A stretch of 40,592 nt of DNA from Flavobacteriaceae bacterium (GTDB lineage: Bacteria; Bacteroidota; Bacteroidia; Flavobacteriales; Flavobacteriaceae). Shown here piece by piece: positions 18,515-26,936 of the stretch. Each line of letters starts with the position of its first letter. Within the stretch, counting starts at the first letter, position 1. The translations under genes were made by a program, and so were the position numbers. The DNA is taken from positions 1 to 40,592 of the forward strand of contig PKDQ01000005.1 of the NCBI GenBank assembly GCA_002862645.1. The letters are read 5' to 3'. The notes beneath the pieces were generated by a model, which saw only the letters and a list, made by a program, of their open reading frames with translations, made no database searches and was not told where the DNA came from.

Positions 18515-18522
18515 TACTTTTG
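18515..18522 (+). promoter_or_regulatory. Bacteroidota-type -7 box for birA
   Basis: TACTTTTG matches TAnnTTTG. Only three bases (TGT) separate it from the birA ATG at 18526, which places the expected transcription start at the A of the start codon. Confidence 0.5.
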
Positions 18523-18525
18523 TGT

Positions 18526-19254
18526 ATGCTAATTATCAAACTTAGTGCCACCCCCTCAACCAATAGCTTTTTAAAGCAATGGGTGCAGGAAAGTAAAGCG
18601 CATGAAAGCATAGCGGTTTGGGCTGAACACCAAACCGAAGGTCGAGGTAGAATGGGAACAAAATGGCTTTCCAAAGCTAATTTTAATCTGACAGGATCTG
18701 TTTATATCGGGAATTCAGCCCATCACCAAAATAATATATTTAACTTAAACAAGCAGGTGTGCCTCGCCATTATGGACACACTTGAACCCCTAAAAATTCC
18801 TGAACTCCGCATCAAATGGCCAAACGACATTTTGTCAGCCAATAAAAAAATAGGAGGTGTTTTGATTGAACCCATCATTCGTGGAACACAAATGACAGGC
18901 GTGGTTGTCGGCTGTGGAATTAATGTAAATCAAGAAAAATTCGATGCCTCATTGCCCTTTGCCACTTCTATCAAGTCAATCACAAAGCAAAACCTCGAAA
19001 TAGAGCCTTTATTTGAATCACTTGCAAAAAATGTTGCCACTGCCGTTCGTTTGGAGCAAGTTGACCACGAGCGTTATTTAGATGTATTGTATAAAAAGAA
19101 TGAATTGTGTTCTTTTAAAACAAAAGATGGCACTTCCTTTCAAGGGAAAATTTCTGGTGTATCAACAGGTGGAAAATTGATTGTCACACATGATAATGGT
19201 GATCGTAAGCTTTATAAAGAAAAAACGCTAGTATTTACAGCTTTCCAGCATTAG
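18526..19254 (+). CDS. birA: Biotin--[acetyl-CoA-carboxylase] ligase
   Basis: Biotin protein ligase, which attaches biotin to the carboxyl carrier protein through biotinoyl-AMP. Motifs are AEHQTEGRGRMGTKW (ATP/biotin loop), KWPNDI, KKIGGVLIEP and GCGINVN, with a small C-terminal SH3-like domain ending at KTLVFT. There is no N-terminal HTH, so this is the monofunctional type that is not a repressor. The frame opens at a TTG at 18490, but the ATG at 18526 gives the family N-terminus. The 3' end overlaps the SRPBCC gene by 20 bases. Confidence 0.93.
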   Translation: MLIIKLSATPSTNSFLKQWVQESKAHESIAVWAEHQTEGRGRMGTKWLSKANFNLTGSVYIGNSAHHQNNIFNLNKQVCLAIMDTLEPLKIPELRIKWPNDILSANKKIGGVLIEPIIRGTQMTGVVVGCGINVNQEKFDASLPFATSIKSITKQNLEIEPLFESLAKNVATAVRLEQVDHERYLDVLYKKNELCSFKTKDGTSFQGKISGVSTGGKLIVTHDNGDRKLYKEKTLVFTAFQH

Positions 19255-19621
19255 CAATAAGGGCCTCTAGAAATTTCGTGAGCGGTTTTTTTACCATCAT
19301 CTGCATCATCGGATTGATATTACCTTCAAAGACTAATTGTATTTTTGTTTCTCCATTAAACTCCTCAAGGTTTGCGTGTAACTCAAAAGGAACGCTTCCT
19401 CCGTCTGCAGCCATGACAATCTGCGTGTTTGGTGTTTGGCGTGCTAGTTTCAGTGGAATCACAGGCATACCACCCAACTTAAAACTAAAGTGCTTCTCGT
19501 CTTTTATTTGGAAACTCGCTTCTTCGGGCATAAGCAGCTCATAGGTGTTTGCTTGCGTAAGTTTTCCAAAAACTTTTTCAATGGGTCTTGGTACAGTAGC
19601 AGTACTGCTTTCTAGTTTCAT
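19235..19621 (-). CDS. SRPBCC (START-like) domain protein
   Basis: A 128-residue protein with the helix-grip fold of the SRPBCC superfamily: an N-terminal strand SSTATVPRPIEKVFGKL, LMPEEASFQIKDEKHFSFKLGG in the middle (residues about 34-55), and a long C-terminal helix from NPMMQMMVKKPLTKFL. Such folds bind hydrophobic ligands; none can be predicted here. It lies 8 bases after pyrE in a conserved flavobacterial pair, so it is probably co-transcribed. It overlaps the convergent birA end. Confidence 0.85.
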   Translation of the reverse strand: MKLESSTATVPRPIEKVFGKLTQANTYELLMPEEASFQIKDEKHFSFKLGGMPVIPLKLARQTPNTQIVMAADGGSVPFELHANLEEFNGETKIQLVFEGNINPMMQMMVKKPLTKFLEALIANAGKL

Positions 19622-19629
19622 TTTGCCGT

Positions 19630-20274
19630 TTATTTAGGGGACCAAATTGCAGGTGCCTTACGCCACTCTTTTAATATTGCTTCTTGCTCGGACTCAATAT
19701 AACCAGCAGTAACTGCGGTTTCTATCAATGTGTTGTAGCCTGATAGGGTGGTCAGTTCAACCGCTGCTTCGTTCATATTTGCTTCCGCAACGTCAAATTC
19801 GTAGCTGAATAGCGCTAACATACCAAGGACATTGATATTGGCCTTACGAAGCGCATCAACTGCTTGAAGGCTGCTCTTGCCCGTACTTATTAAATCTTCG
19901 ACAACTACGGTAGGCACATCAATAATGTATTGCCCTTCAATTTGATTTTGCCTTCCGTGCTTTTTGGGTTGAGGACGCACGTACATAAAGGGCAAATCAA
20001 GGGCTTCTGCTACCAACATGCCAATGCCAATGGCACCTGTTGCCACACCAGCGATGGCTTTTGTTTGTGGGTATTTTGCTTTGATTTCGTTTGCTATAGC
20101 TTGGCTCAAAAATCTTCTTATATCTGGATATGAGAGAGTTATTCGATTATCGCAATAGATTGGCGACTGCCAACCACTGGCCCAAGTAAATGGATTTTTG
20201 GGTTCAAGCTTTATTGCTTTAATTTGTAACAGGTATTCGGCTACTTTTTTAGCGGTAGAGGGTTCCTTAGACAT
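19630..20274 (-). CDS. pyrE: Orotate phosphoribosyltransferase
   Basis: PyrE joins orotate to PRPP to form OMP in pyrimidine synthesis. The PRPP-binding motif VVVEDLISTGKSS, the catalytic loop RPQPKKHGRQNQIEG, and the N-terminal FTWASGWQSPIYCDNR substrate motif are intact. The frame extends 9 codons upstream, but the ATG at 20274 starts MSKEPSTAKKVAEYL and is 4 bases from a TACATTTG box. Its start region overlaps that of the divergent Nudix gene. Confidence 0.96.
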   Translation of the reverse strand: MSKEPSTAKKVAEYLLQIKAIKLEPKNPFTWASGWQSPIYCDNRITLSYPDIRRFLSQAIANEIKAKYPQTKAIAGVATGAIGIGMLVAEALDLPFMYVRPQPKKHGRQNQIEGQYIIDVPTVVVEDLISTGKSSLQAVDALRKANINVLGMLALFSYEFDVAEANMNEAAVELTTLSGYNTLIETAVTAGYIESEQEAILKEWRKAPAIWSPK

Positions 20275-20278
20275 GGCG

Positions 20279-20286
20279 CAAATGTA
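20279..20286 (-). promoter_or_regulatory. Bacteroidota-type -7 box for pyrE
   Basis: TACATTTG on the minus strand ends 4 bases before the pyrE ATG. It lies across the first codons of the Nudix gene on the other strand, so the two genes may interfere with each other in expression. Confidence 0.5.
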
Positions 20287-20902
20287 TAAAGTTTTTGTCA
20301 ATCAAAAGGAGATAATCCTCAGTTCAACTGCCCCAAAAGGTATAGGAGTAAAAGTCTTGCCCTTAAAATCCACCCCCTTCAAAAATATTATACGTATCAT
20401 TCGCACAACACGTGTCAAGCGACTCTACCTAACGCATGACAATCCCAAAAAATTTTTGAGTGGATTTAAAAAAAAGCTACCCGTTACCATTGCTGCAGGT
20501 GGTGTAGTACAACATGAAGAAGGAAAACTGTTATTTATTTATCGCAAAAAAAGATGGGACCTCCCGAAGGGAAGAGTCGATAAGGGAGAAACTCTTGAGG
20601 ATGCTGCCAAGCGTGAGGTTAAAGAAGAAACAGGAGTTAAAAAAATCAAAGTAGGCAAACTGGCAGGTGTCACTTATCACGTTTTTAAACGAAACAACCG
20701 CTATCAGTTAAAAGAAACCCATTGGTTTTTTATGAAGACTAGTTATAAAGGAGTTTTAACACCAGAGGTCAAAGAGGATATTACCAAGGCAAGTTGGAAA
20801 AATAAAAGCAAAACAGCCAAAGCAATCAAAAAGACGTACCCAAACATTGAGGATTTATTCGACAAATCGAAGCTTATGGAAGCGTTATTTGGGGCGGAAT
20901 AA
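20282..20902 (+). CDS. Nudix hydrolase
   Basis: About 206 residues with an N-terminal extension of about 70 residues (starting MYKVFVNQKEIILSS) and a Nudix domain. The Nudix box is complete: G-x5-E-x7-REVKEETGV around GRVDKGETLEDAAKREVKE. The DLPKG before it is also typical. The substrate, a nucleoside diphosphate linked to some group, cannot be told. The ATG at 20282 is chosen over 20273 because it starts the conserved N-terminus. The 3' end overlaps coaD by 29 bases. Confidence 0.88.
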   Translation: MYKVFVNQKEIILSSTAPKGIGVKVLPLKSTPFKNIIRIIRTTRVKRLYLTHDNPKKFLSGFKKKLPVTIAAGGVVQHEEGKLLFIYRKKRWDLPKGRVDKGETLEDAAKREVKEETGVKKIKVGKLAGVTYHVFKRNNRYQLKETHWFFMKTSYKGVLTPEVKEDITKASWKNKSKTAKAIKKTYPNIEDLFDKSKLMEALFGAE

Positions 20903-21329
20903 ACGTGCTGTAATCCCCGTTATTGCGAATAAGTTCACGAACAATACTACTACTTATATATGAGTTCTCAGCGGAGGTTAGTAGAAAAACAGTTTCAATG
21001 TCTGACAAATGTCTATTTGTTCTAGCGATGGCTTTTTCAAATTCAAAATCACCATTGTTTCGCACACCACGTAAAATAAATTCCGCTTCAATTTCACGAC
21101 AAAAATCAATTGTTAGTCCATCGTAAGCAGCAACTGTTATGCGTGTGTTGTCCACGAAGCAGGTATTGATAAAAGCAAGGCGTTGTTCTAATGAAAACAT
21201 ATATTTCTTTTCACTGTTTTTTCCAATCCCAATTACAATCTCATCGAAAATCTTAACCCCGCGCTCAACAATGTCAAGGTGTCCAACAGTAAAAGGATCA
21301 AAAGACCCAGGAAATAATGCACGTTTCAT
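20874..21329 (-). CDS. coaD: Pantetheine-phosphate adenylyltransferase
   Basis: CoaD makes dephospho-CoA from 4'-phosphopantetheine and ATP. The nucleotidyltransferase motif FPGSFDPFTVGHLDI (TxGH) and the C-terminal YISSSIVRELI are present. GVRNNGDFEFEKAIARTNR matches the pantetheine-binding part. At 151 residues the length is usual. Its ATG overlaps the ddl stop as ATGA. Confidence 0.96.
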   Translation of the reverse strand: MKRALFPGSFDPFTVGHLDIVERGVKIFDEIVIGIGKNSEKKYMFSLEQRLAFINTCFVDNTRITVAAYDGLTIDFCREIEAEFILRGVRNNGDFEFEKAIARTNRHLSDIETVFLLTSAENSYISSSIVRELIRNNGDYSTFIPPQITLP

Positions 21330-22315
21330 GCTTTAAAGGTATTATTTTTTAGACAGCTGTTGATCATGTCCATAATCAAATCCCCCAATGCGATACCTGC
21401 ATGTTTGGCTTGCATAGGCAGTAAGCTCTGTGCTGTCAAGCCAGGAATGCTGTTGAGTTCGAGAAAGTAAGGTGTGTCACCCTTAAAAATAAAATCACTT
21501 CTGGTGATACCCTTTACCCCCAAGATGTTGTATATTTTTTTAGCTGCTGCATTAAGGTTTTGCAATTGTACAGGCGTTATCCTTGCAGGTGTGATTTCCT
21601 CAGATTTACCCTCATATTTGGCAGCATAGTCAAAGAAATCGCTGTGCGTAATAATTTCAGTAGGGGCCAAAACCTGAACGTTTCCTTTATATTCGATTAC
21701 GCCAATAGAAACTTCAGTTCCAGATAAGTAACTTTCAATCAATACTTCATTGTCTTCCGCCAGTGCCGTTTTTATGGCTGCTGACATTTCTTCCAGTTTA
21801 TTGACTTTGACAACGCCAAAGCTGCTGCCGGCCTTATTGGCCTTTACAAAGCAGGGTAGTCCTATACTTGAAGCTTGTGATTTGCTGTTCCAATCCGAAA
21901 TGGAATCAATAATGGTGTTTTTAGCCATAGCGATCCCGTGTGGCCGAAGTTTTTCTAAAGTTTTATGCTTGTTGTAAGTCAGTTCAGATACCGCTGCGGA
22001 ACAGCCTGTGTAAGGCACTTTTGCCCTGTCTAAAACTTTCTGAAGCACGCCATTTTCGCCTGGCGCTCCATGAACGGCAATAAAAACAGCATCAAAAACA
22101 TATTTCCGACCTTCATATTGATAAGAAAAATCAGTTTGATTTACCACCAGTTCGTTACCCTTATGCATTACATTCCAGCTTTCAGCGGATATAATGACGG
22201 GTTTTACATCGAAAATATCATTAGGAATGTTGTCGATAACAACCGTTCCACTCTTAATCGAAATAGCATGCTCGGATGTAGTTCCGCCCATTACTACAGC
22301 AATGTGCTTTTTCAT
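21326..22315 (-). CDS. ddl: D-alanine--D-alanine ligase
   Basis: An ATP-grasp enzyme that makes the D-Ala-D-Ala dipeptide of peptidoglycan. The N-terminal VVMGGTTSEHAIS, FIAVHGAPGENGVLQ, the ATP-binding CFVKANKAGSSFGVVKV, and the metal-binding FLELNSIPGLTAQSL are clear. The start at 22315 (MKKHIAVVMGG) fits the family; the longer frame from 22345 overlaps the divergent promoter region. It is translationally coupled to coaD and diverges from the PASTA-rluD operon. Confidence 0.96.
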   Translation of the reverse strand: MKKHIAVVMGGTTSEHAISIKSGTVVIDNIPNDIFDVKPVIISAESWNVMHKGNELVVNQTDFSYQYEGRKYVFDAVFIAVHGAPGENGVLQKVLDRAKVPYTGCSAAVSELTYNKHKTLEKLRPHGIAMAKNTIIDSISDWNSKSQASSIGLPCFVKANKAGSSFGVVKVNKLEEMSAAIKTALAEDNEVLIESYLSGTEVSIGVIEYKGNVQVLAPTEIITHSDFFDYAAKYEGKSEEITPARITPVQLQNLNAAAKKIYNILGVKGITRSDFIFKGDTPYFLELNSIPGLTAQSLLPMQAKHAGIALGDLIMDMINSCLKNNTFKA

Positions 22316-22329
22316 ACGGCAAATATCAT

Positions 22330-22337
22330 TATTTTTG
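22330..22337 (+). promoter_or_regulatory. Bacteroidota-type -7 box for the PASTA-rluD operon
   Basis: TATTTTTG matches TAnnTTTG and ends 19 bases before the PASTA gene's ATG. It lies inside the ddl/PASTA divergent spacer. Confidence 0.45.
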
Positions 22338-22356
22338 GACTTCATTGAAACATATT

Positions 22357-22920
22357 ATGCTTCACTTCTTACGTTTTTTATTTAGCAGGGCTTTTTTTTG
22401 GAACTTGCTTTTGGTGTTATTCGCTATTACAGCACTGTTGCTATTGACTTTTTATGGACTCAATTGGCACACCCGACAGGGAGATTTCATTGAAGTACCC
22501 GACTTAAATAGCCTGACCATCACTGATGCAAAAGATCTCTTGCAAGACCAAGCCCTCAATTATGAAGTCATTGATTCTGCAAGATTTAATACTGTCTACG
22601 CCCCTTTTGCTGTAATTGAACAAACACCTCTTGCTGGTGAATTGGTCAAAAAAAATAGAAAAATATATTTAACTCTGAATCCAGCAAACTTTAACGAAGT
22701 AATACTACCCGACGTTATTCAAATTACACGCCGATCTGCCGAATCAACCCTTCGTGCAGTTGGTTTGGAAATAGGTGAAATTTTATATCAGGATAATATT
22801 GGAAAGGACATGGTCTTGCAAATGCGTTATGATCAAGCTCCTATTGCACCTGGCGATAAACTTCCCAAAACATCCCGGGTAGATTTGGTATTGGGCAACG
22901 GTAAGAATCCTGTAGAATAA
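22357..22920 (+). CDS. PASTA domain membrane protein
   Basis: About 187 residues: a short cytoplasmic start, a transmembrane helix (FWNLLLVLFAITALLLLTFY), then two extracytoplasmic PASTA repeats. The first begins GDFIEVPDLNSLTITDAKDL (about residues 45-110), and the second VILPDVIQITRRSAESTL. PASTA domains bind muropeptides or beta-lactams in kinases, but there is no kinase domain here. The location beside ddl suggests a cell-envelope role. Its stop overlaps the rluD start by one base. Confidence 0.88.
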   Translation: MLHFLRFLFSRAFFWNLLLVLFAITALLLLTFYGLNWHTRQGDFIEVPDLNSLTITDAKDLLQDQALNYEVIDSARFNTVYAPFAVIEQTPLAGELVKKNRKIYLTLNPANFNEVILPDVIQITRRSAESTLRAVGLEIGEILYQDNIGKDMVLQMRYDQAPIAPGDKLPKTSRVDLVLGNGKNPVE

Positions 22921-23948
22921 TGATGAATCAAGAAAATAATTTAGACATCCTTCACGAGCATTATTCTTTTGTTGCAGACCCTGGTCAAGACCCCTTGCGC
23001 GTAGATAAGTTTTTAATGAATCGCATTGAAAATGCCACACGTAATAAAATACAACAGGCAGCAACAGCAGGTTATATTCAAGTAAATGAACAAGCAGTTA
23101 AATCTAATTATCGTGTGAAGGCCGGAGATGTTGTTCGTGTTTTTCTGGCACATCCGCCGCATGAAGATTTGCTTGTTCCAGAAAAGATGCCCCTTGATAT
23201 TGTTTACGAAGATGATAGCCTTTTGGTGGTTAATAAAGATGCTGGTAGGGTGGTGCACCCAGGGCATGGGAATTATACAGGGACTCTAATTAACGGTCTT
23301 ATTTATCATTTCGATCAGCTCCCTAAAAACAGTAACAATAGACCTGGACTGGTTCATCGTATTGATAAGGATACTTCTGGAATTTTGGTTGTGGCTAAAA
23401 CAGATAATGCTATGGCTTTTCTGGCACAGCAATTTCACGATAAAACTTCTGAACGTCAATATTTGGCACTAGTTTGGGGTGACGTTACAAACGAACAAGG
23501 AACAGTAAATGGTCATTTGGGTCGTGATCCAAAAAATAGGCTGCTGATGTCCGTATTTCCCGATGGTGATCAGGGTAAGCCTGCCATTACCCATTATGAA
23601 GTTGTGGAGCGCTTTGGATATGTTACTTTAATAAAATGTGTCCTCGAAACAGGGCGAACACACCAGATTAGAGCACATATGAAGCACATAGGTCATACCT
23701 TATTCAATGATGGACGTTATGGTGGAAATAAAATTCTAAAGGGTACTACCTTTACCAAGTATAAGCAGTTTGTCGACAATAGTTTTAAGCAGTTGCCACG
23801 CCAGGCGCTACACGCCCAAACCCTTGGGTTTGTACACCCCGAAACAAAGAAAAAAATGTCTTTTATGGCGCCTTTACCTGATGACTTTGAGGGTGCAATT
23901 GAAAAGTGGCGTAACTATGCCCAACACCAACACTTGGGCAATTCCTAA
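22920..23948 (+). CDS. rluD: RluA-family 23S rRNA pseudouridine synthase (RluD-like)
   Basis: Forms pseudouridine in 23S rRNA. An N-terminal S4 RNA-binding domain (residues about 23-85, VDKFLMNRIENATRNKIQQA onward) precedes the catalytic domain. The latter has HRIDKDTSGILVVAKT with the catalytic Asp, RQYLALVWG and ETGRTHQIRAHM. The E. coli enzyme modifies helix 69 (positions 1911, 1915 and 1917); the target here is inferred from family similarity. It is co-translated with the PASTA gene (TAATGATG). Confidence 0.92.
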   Translation: MMNQENNLDILHEHYSFVADPGQDPLRVDKFLMNRIENATRNKIQQAATAGYIQVNEQAVKSNYRVKAGDVVRVFLAHPPHEDLLVPEKMPLDIVYEDDSLLVVNKDAGRVVHPGHGNYTGTLINGLIYHFDQLPKNSNNRPGLVHRIDKDTSGILVVAKTDNAMAFLAQQFHDKTSERQYLALVWGDVTNEQGTVNGHLGRDPKNRLLMSVFPDGDQGKPAITHYEVVERFGYVTLIKCVLETGRTHQIRAHMKHIGHTLFNDGRYGGNKILKGTTFTKYKQFVDNSFKQLPRQALHAQTLGFVHPETKKKMSFMAPLPDDFEGAIEKWRNYAQHQHLGNS

Positions 23949-24023
23949 TTGCGCTATCAGCTTGTTTTATAGGGCTGAGTTGAAAACTTGAATATAGTAT
24001 TGTACTTTTAAAAAAAATTAGTG

Positions 24024-24785
24024 ATGAAAATTCTTATTTCTCCAGCCAAGTCACTTGACTACAAAAGCCCCCTTCCAACTGCTAAAAGCAGCCAGCCTGT
24101 ATTTTTAGATGACGCTAATGTGTTGAATTCTGCACTCCGATTAAAAAAACCAACAGATTTGCAGGTACTTATGGGTATTTCAGAAAAATTAGCTTCCTTA
24201 AACTGGGAACGAAATCAAGATTTTGAAACTCCTTTTAATGTCAACAATGCACGCCCAGCTGTGTTTGCGTTTAATGGCGATGTTTATACTGGGTTGGATG
24301 CATATACACTAGATGAAAACACTCTTGGAGTGGCACAAAACAGTCTCCGTATCTTATCGGGACTCTACGGTCTTTTAAAGCCTTTAGATTTGATGCAGCC
24401 TTATCGTTTAGAAATGGGCACCTCATTTGGTGTCAATGGAAACAACAGCCTTTATGCATTTTGGAAAGACAAACTGACTGCCCACTTAAAAAATGAGCTA
24501 AAAACATCCGAACTGGTTGTTAATTTAGCCAGTAAAGAATACGCCAAAGCCGTAGATTTTAAAGCATTAGATAACCCTGTAATCAGCCCAGTTTTTAAGG
24601 ATTTTAATAACGGCAAGCTTAAAATTATCTCCTTCTTTGCCAAAAAGGCTAGAGGGCTGATGACCAGACAGCTGTTAGAAAAAAATACAACTACCATAGG
24701 AGATGTGCTCGCTTTTGAAGCTGATGGGTATGCCTATAGTGAATCCGAAACCGAAGACCCTACTGCGCCTGTTTTTGTGCGCTGA
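24024..24785 (+). CDS. yaaA: Peroxide stress protein YaaA (DUF328/UPF0246)
   Basis: A 253-residue member of the YaaA family, which limits free iron during peroxide stress in E. coli and binds DNA. The SPAKSLDYKSP N-terminus, AVFAFNGDVYTGLDAY, RILSGLYGLLKPLDLMQPYRLEMG (residues about 110-135), and the C-terminal FFAKKARGLM are characteristic. A GTG at 24021 directly precedes the ATG, which is taken as the start. It is monocistronic, convergent with the pseudogene downstream. Confidence 0.92.
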   Translation: MKILISPAKSLDYKSPLPTAKSSQPVFLDDANVLNSALRLKKPTDLQVLMGISEKLASLNWERNQDFETPFNVNNARPAVFAFNGDVYTGLDAYTLDENTLGVAQNSLRILSGLYGLLKPLDLMQPYRLEMGTSFGVNGNNSLYAFWKDKLTAHLKNELKTSELVVNLASKEYAKAVDFKALDNPVISPVFKDFNNGKLKIISFFAKKARGLMTRQLLEKNTTTIGDVLAFEADGYAYSESETEDPTAPVFVR

Positions 24786-24834
24786 GTTTCCTTTTTTTTG
24801 TCTCCTTTTCCCATTTTGAATTTGATTTTTTTGG

Positions 24835-25437
24835 TTAAAAACGATAATCAAAGCCAACATTAAGAATTCCTTTGTACCCAAAACCCAGCTCGGCTACAAC
24901 AGCGATTTTTTTCCATAGCGAAAACCAAACCCTGTTTGGTGATAGCCAAATCTCCCCGTGTTTCCTTTGGAAGCTTTGTAACTTGTTCCACTTTCATGTT
25001 TTGATGTTCATTGGATGGTTACATATCCGGCTGCCAAACCTGAACATCCTAAATTTTGGATTTGCGATATAGCTATACTTTGCATGCGCACCTATACTTA
25101 ATGCATTATCCGTCTGCTCTGCTACTTTTGTTTTTCCTACAAAGAGATCTTTTTTGATACGTTCATAAGCTTCTTCTACTCCAAGCATTAAATTATCTTT
25201 AATGGCGTAGCTGTAATTAATGGAAGAAGCACCAGAAAACCTATAATTATCCGAAGTTGCCTTGCCATTTGTTAAAAAAATCAAGCTAAAGTCTTCAATT
25301 ACACTTAACAGTTCATTGCTTGTGTAATTTCCATAAGCAAGGGTTATTTCCTGTGTCTTTTTTTCTTGCGAAAAGCCGAAGAAAAAAGGTGTTGATATAA
25401 AAAGGGTTAATAGGGATTTAAGTATTTGGGTTTGCAT
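24835..25437 (-). pseudogene. Frameshifted outer-membrane beta-barrel protein gene
   Basis: The open part (25437-24994) starts with a signal peptide (IFKSLLTLFISTPFFFGF-like) followed by alternating beta-strand sequence, then breaks. In the next frame the sequence continues as SGLAAGYVTIQ, a TGA at 25010-25008, then TSKHESGTSYKASKGNTG and RFGYHQTGFGFRYGKK. After an A7 tract (24912-24906) the original frame resumes with IAVVAELGFGYKGILNVG and FDYRF plus stop. That ending in Phe is the usual C-terminal beta-signal. So there are two frameshifts (about 25045 and 24909) and one stop. It would have been a small surface porin-like barrel of about 200 residues. Sequencing error cannot be ruled out for the homopolymer lesion. 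Confidence 0.75.
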
Positions 25438-25577
25438 TGTTGAGAATTTTGATTAAACAACTCTTGGTTTAGAACTTCCTCAAAAAAACAATACAAATAT
25501 GTCGGCAGTCAAATAGACTGATAAGTAGAATTGATTTGGAAAATAATTCTAATATAAAATTACAAATTTTATCAGTA

Positions 25578-26339
25578 TTAACGTATCTGATTTATAAAAT
25601 CTTTAACACTAGCTACTCCATTTGATTCCATGTGTTTTATAAATGCAGAGCCAATGATGGCGCCTTTGCTATGGGCGGTAGCCGCTTGATAGGTTTCTGC
25701 GTTGCTGATTCCAAATCCAACCAAGAGTTTGGCGTTTAGTTTCATCGCACCAATGCGTTTAAAGTATTCGGCTTGAGTATCGCCAAAACTGTTTTGTGCA
25801 CCTGTTGTGGCTGCACTACTTACCATATATATAAAGCCTTCTGAAACCTCATCTATAAAGCGGATGCGTGCTTCTGGTGTTTGTGGTGTAATTAAAAACA
25901 TATTTAGCAGTCCGTACTGTTGAAACAAGGCTTGGTATTGCTCGTGATACACATTTACGGGAAGGTCTGGTATAATAAGTCCATCGATACCCACTTCTTT
26001 ACAGCGTTGACAAAAGCGTTCCACGCCATATTGCATCATAGGATTAAAATATCCCATGACTATTAGCGGTACACTGATATGATTTCGCACGTCCTTTAAC
26101 TGATCAAATAGCTTGTCGGTTGTCATGCCGTTTTTTAGAGCTTGTGTAGAGCTTTCTTGGATGGTTGGTCCGTCTGCCAAGGGGTCTGAAAAAGGCAATC
26201 CCAATTCAATCATGTCTACCCCCGAAGCTTCCAATTGTTTAAGAATACTAACAGTGTCTTCTAGTTGTGGAAAACCAGCTGTAAAATAAATGGAGAGTAG
26301 TTTGTGGTCTTGCTCGAGTAAGGATTGAATACGGTTCAT
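25578..26339 (-). CDS. trpA: Tryptophan synthase alpha subunit
   Basis: Cleaves indole-3-glycerol phosphate to indole and glyceraldehyde 3-phosphate, and passes indole to TrpB. The catalytic Glu and Asp are in MIELGLPFSDPLADGPTIQ. VGFGISNAE is the phosphate-binding loop. The start is the ATG at 26339; an upstream in-frame GTG (26354) would add five residues not typical of the family. It is separated from trpB by mscL and has its own predicted promoter. Confidence 0.96.
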   Translation of the reverse strand: MNRIQSLLEQDHKLLSIYFTAGFPQLEDTVSILKQLEASGVDMIELGLPFSDPLADGPTIQESSTQALKNGMTTDKLFDQLKDVRNHISVPLIVMGYFNPMMQYGVERFCQRCKEVGIDGLIIPDLPVNVYHEQYQALFQQYGLLNMFLITPQTPEARIRFIDEVSEGFIYMVSSAATTGAQNSFGDTQAEYFKRIGAMKLNAKLLVGFGISNAETYQAATAHSKGAIIGSAFIKHMESNGVASVKDFINQIR

Positions 26340-26368
26340 ATGATAAAAGCTCACTTTATTTCAAAGGC

Positions 26369-26399
26369 CAAAAATACTCTTTTACCAAAGGACAAGCAA
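26369..26399 (-). promoter_or_regulatory. Predicted internal promoter for trpA
   Basis: On the minus strand TTG (26399-26397), a 20-base spacer and TATTTTTG (26376-26369) fit the flavobacterial promoter consensus. It lies between mscL and trpA, so trpA could be made independently of the attenuator before trpE. Confidence 0.5.
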
Positions 26400-26413
26400 C
26401 AAAAAGTTCTGAC

Positions 26414-26857
26414 CTACTTTTTTTTAAGCAAGTCTCTGATTTCTGTCAGTAATACTTCTTCTTTAGATGGTTTAGCTGGAGGAGCTGGTGCTTTTTCTTC
26501 CTCCGTTTCAAACGTATATTTTATTTTGTTGTAGAATTTCACCACTAAAAAAATGGCGAAGGCTACAATAAGGAATGTGATAATGGTATTTATAAACATA
26601 CCATAGCGGATAGCAATTTCCGCAGTTCCTTCTGCTTCAACAGCAGGTTGAATTACATATTTGAATGAGACGAAGTCAACCCCTCCGATGAGTTTTCCCA
26701 CTAGTGGCATGATGATGTCATTGACCAATGATTTTACAATAGCGCCAAAATAAGTGCCCATAATAAGACCAACGGCTAACTCAATAACGTTGCCTTTACT
26801 AATAAATTTTTTAAACTCTTTCACGAATGGTGTATTTAACACCCATTTCAACTTCAT
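26414..26857 (-). CDS. mscL: Large-conductance mechanosensitive channel
   Basis: MscL opens under extreme membrane tension to release solutes after hypo-osmotic shock. The N-terminal amphipathic helix (FVKEFKKFISKGNVIELAVG), TM1 (LIMGTYFGAIVKSLVNDIIM), a periplasmic loop, TM2 (FINTIITFLIVAFAIFLVV) and a C-terminal bundle (KEEVLLTEIRDLLKKK) are all seen. About 147 residues. The ATG at 26857 is chosen over a TTG four codons upstream. It sits between trpB and trpA on the same strand. Confidence 0.95.
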   Translation of the reverse strand: MKLKWVLNTPFVKEFKKFISKGNVIELAVGLIMGTYFGAIVKSLVNDIIMPLVGKLIGGVDFVSFKYVIQPAVEAEGTAEIAIRYGMFINTIITFLIVAFAIFLVVKFYNKIKYTFETEEEKAPAPPAKPSKEEVLLTEIRDLLKKK

Positions 26858-26936
26858 AAAGCAAACCAATATTTAACGCACTTTTTTGAATAAGATTGGG
26901 GCATATTCAAATACTAAATTACGCTTTTTTTGAATG

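Noticed and set aside
23937-23953. GCAATT-CCT-AATTGC inverted repeat after rluD as a terminator
   Set aside because: Only 6 bp and AT-rich, without a following T-run.
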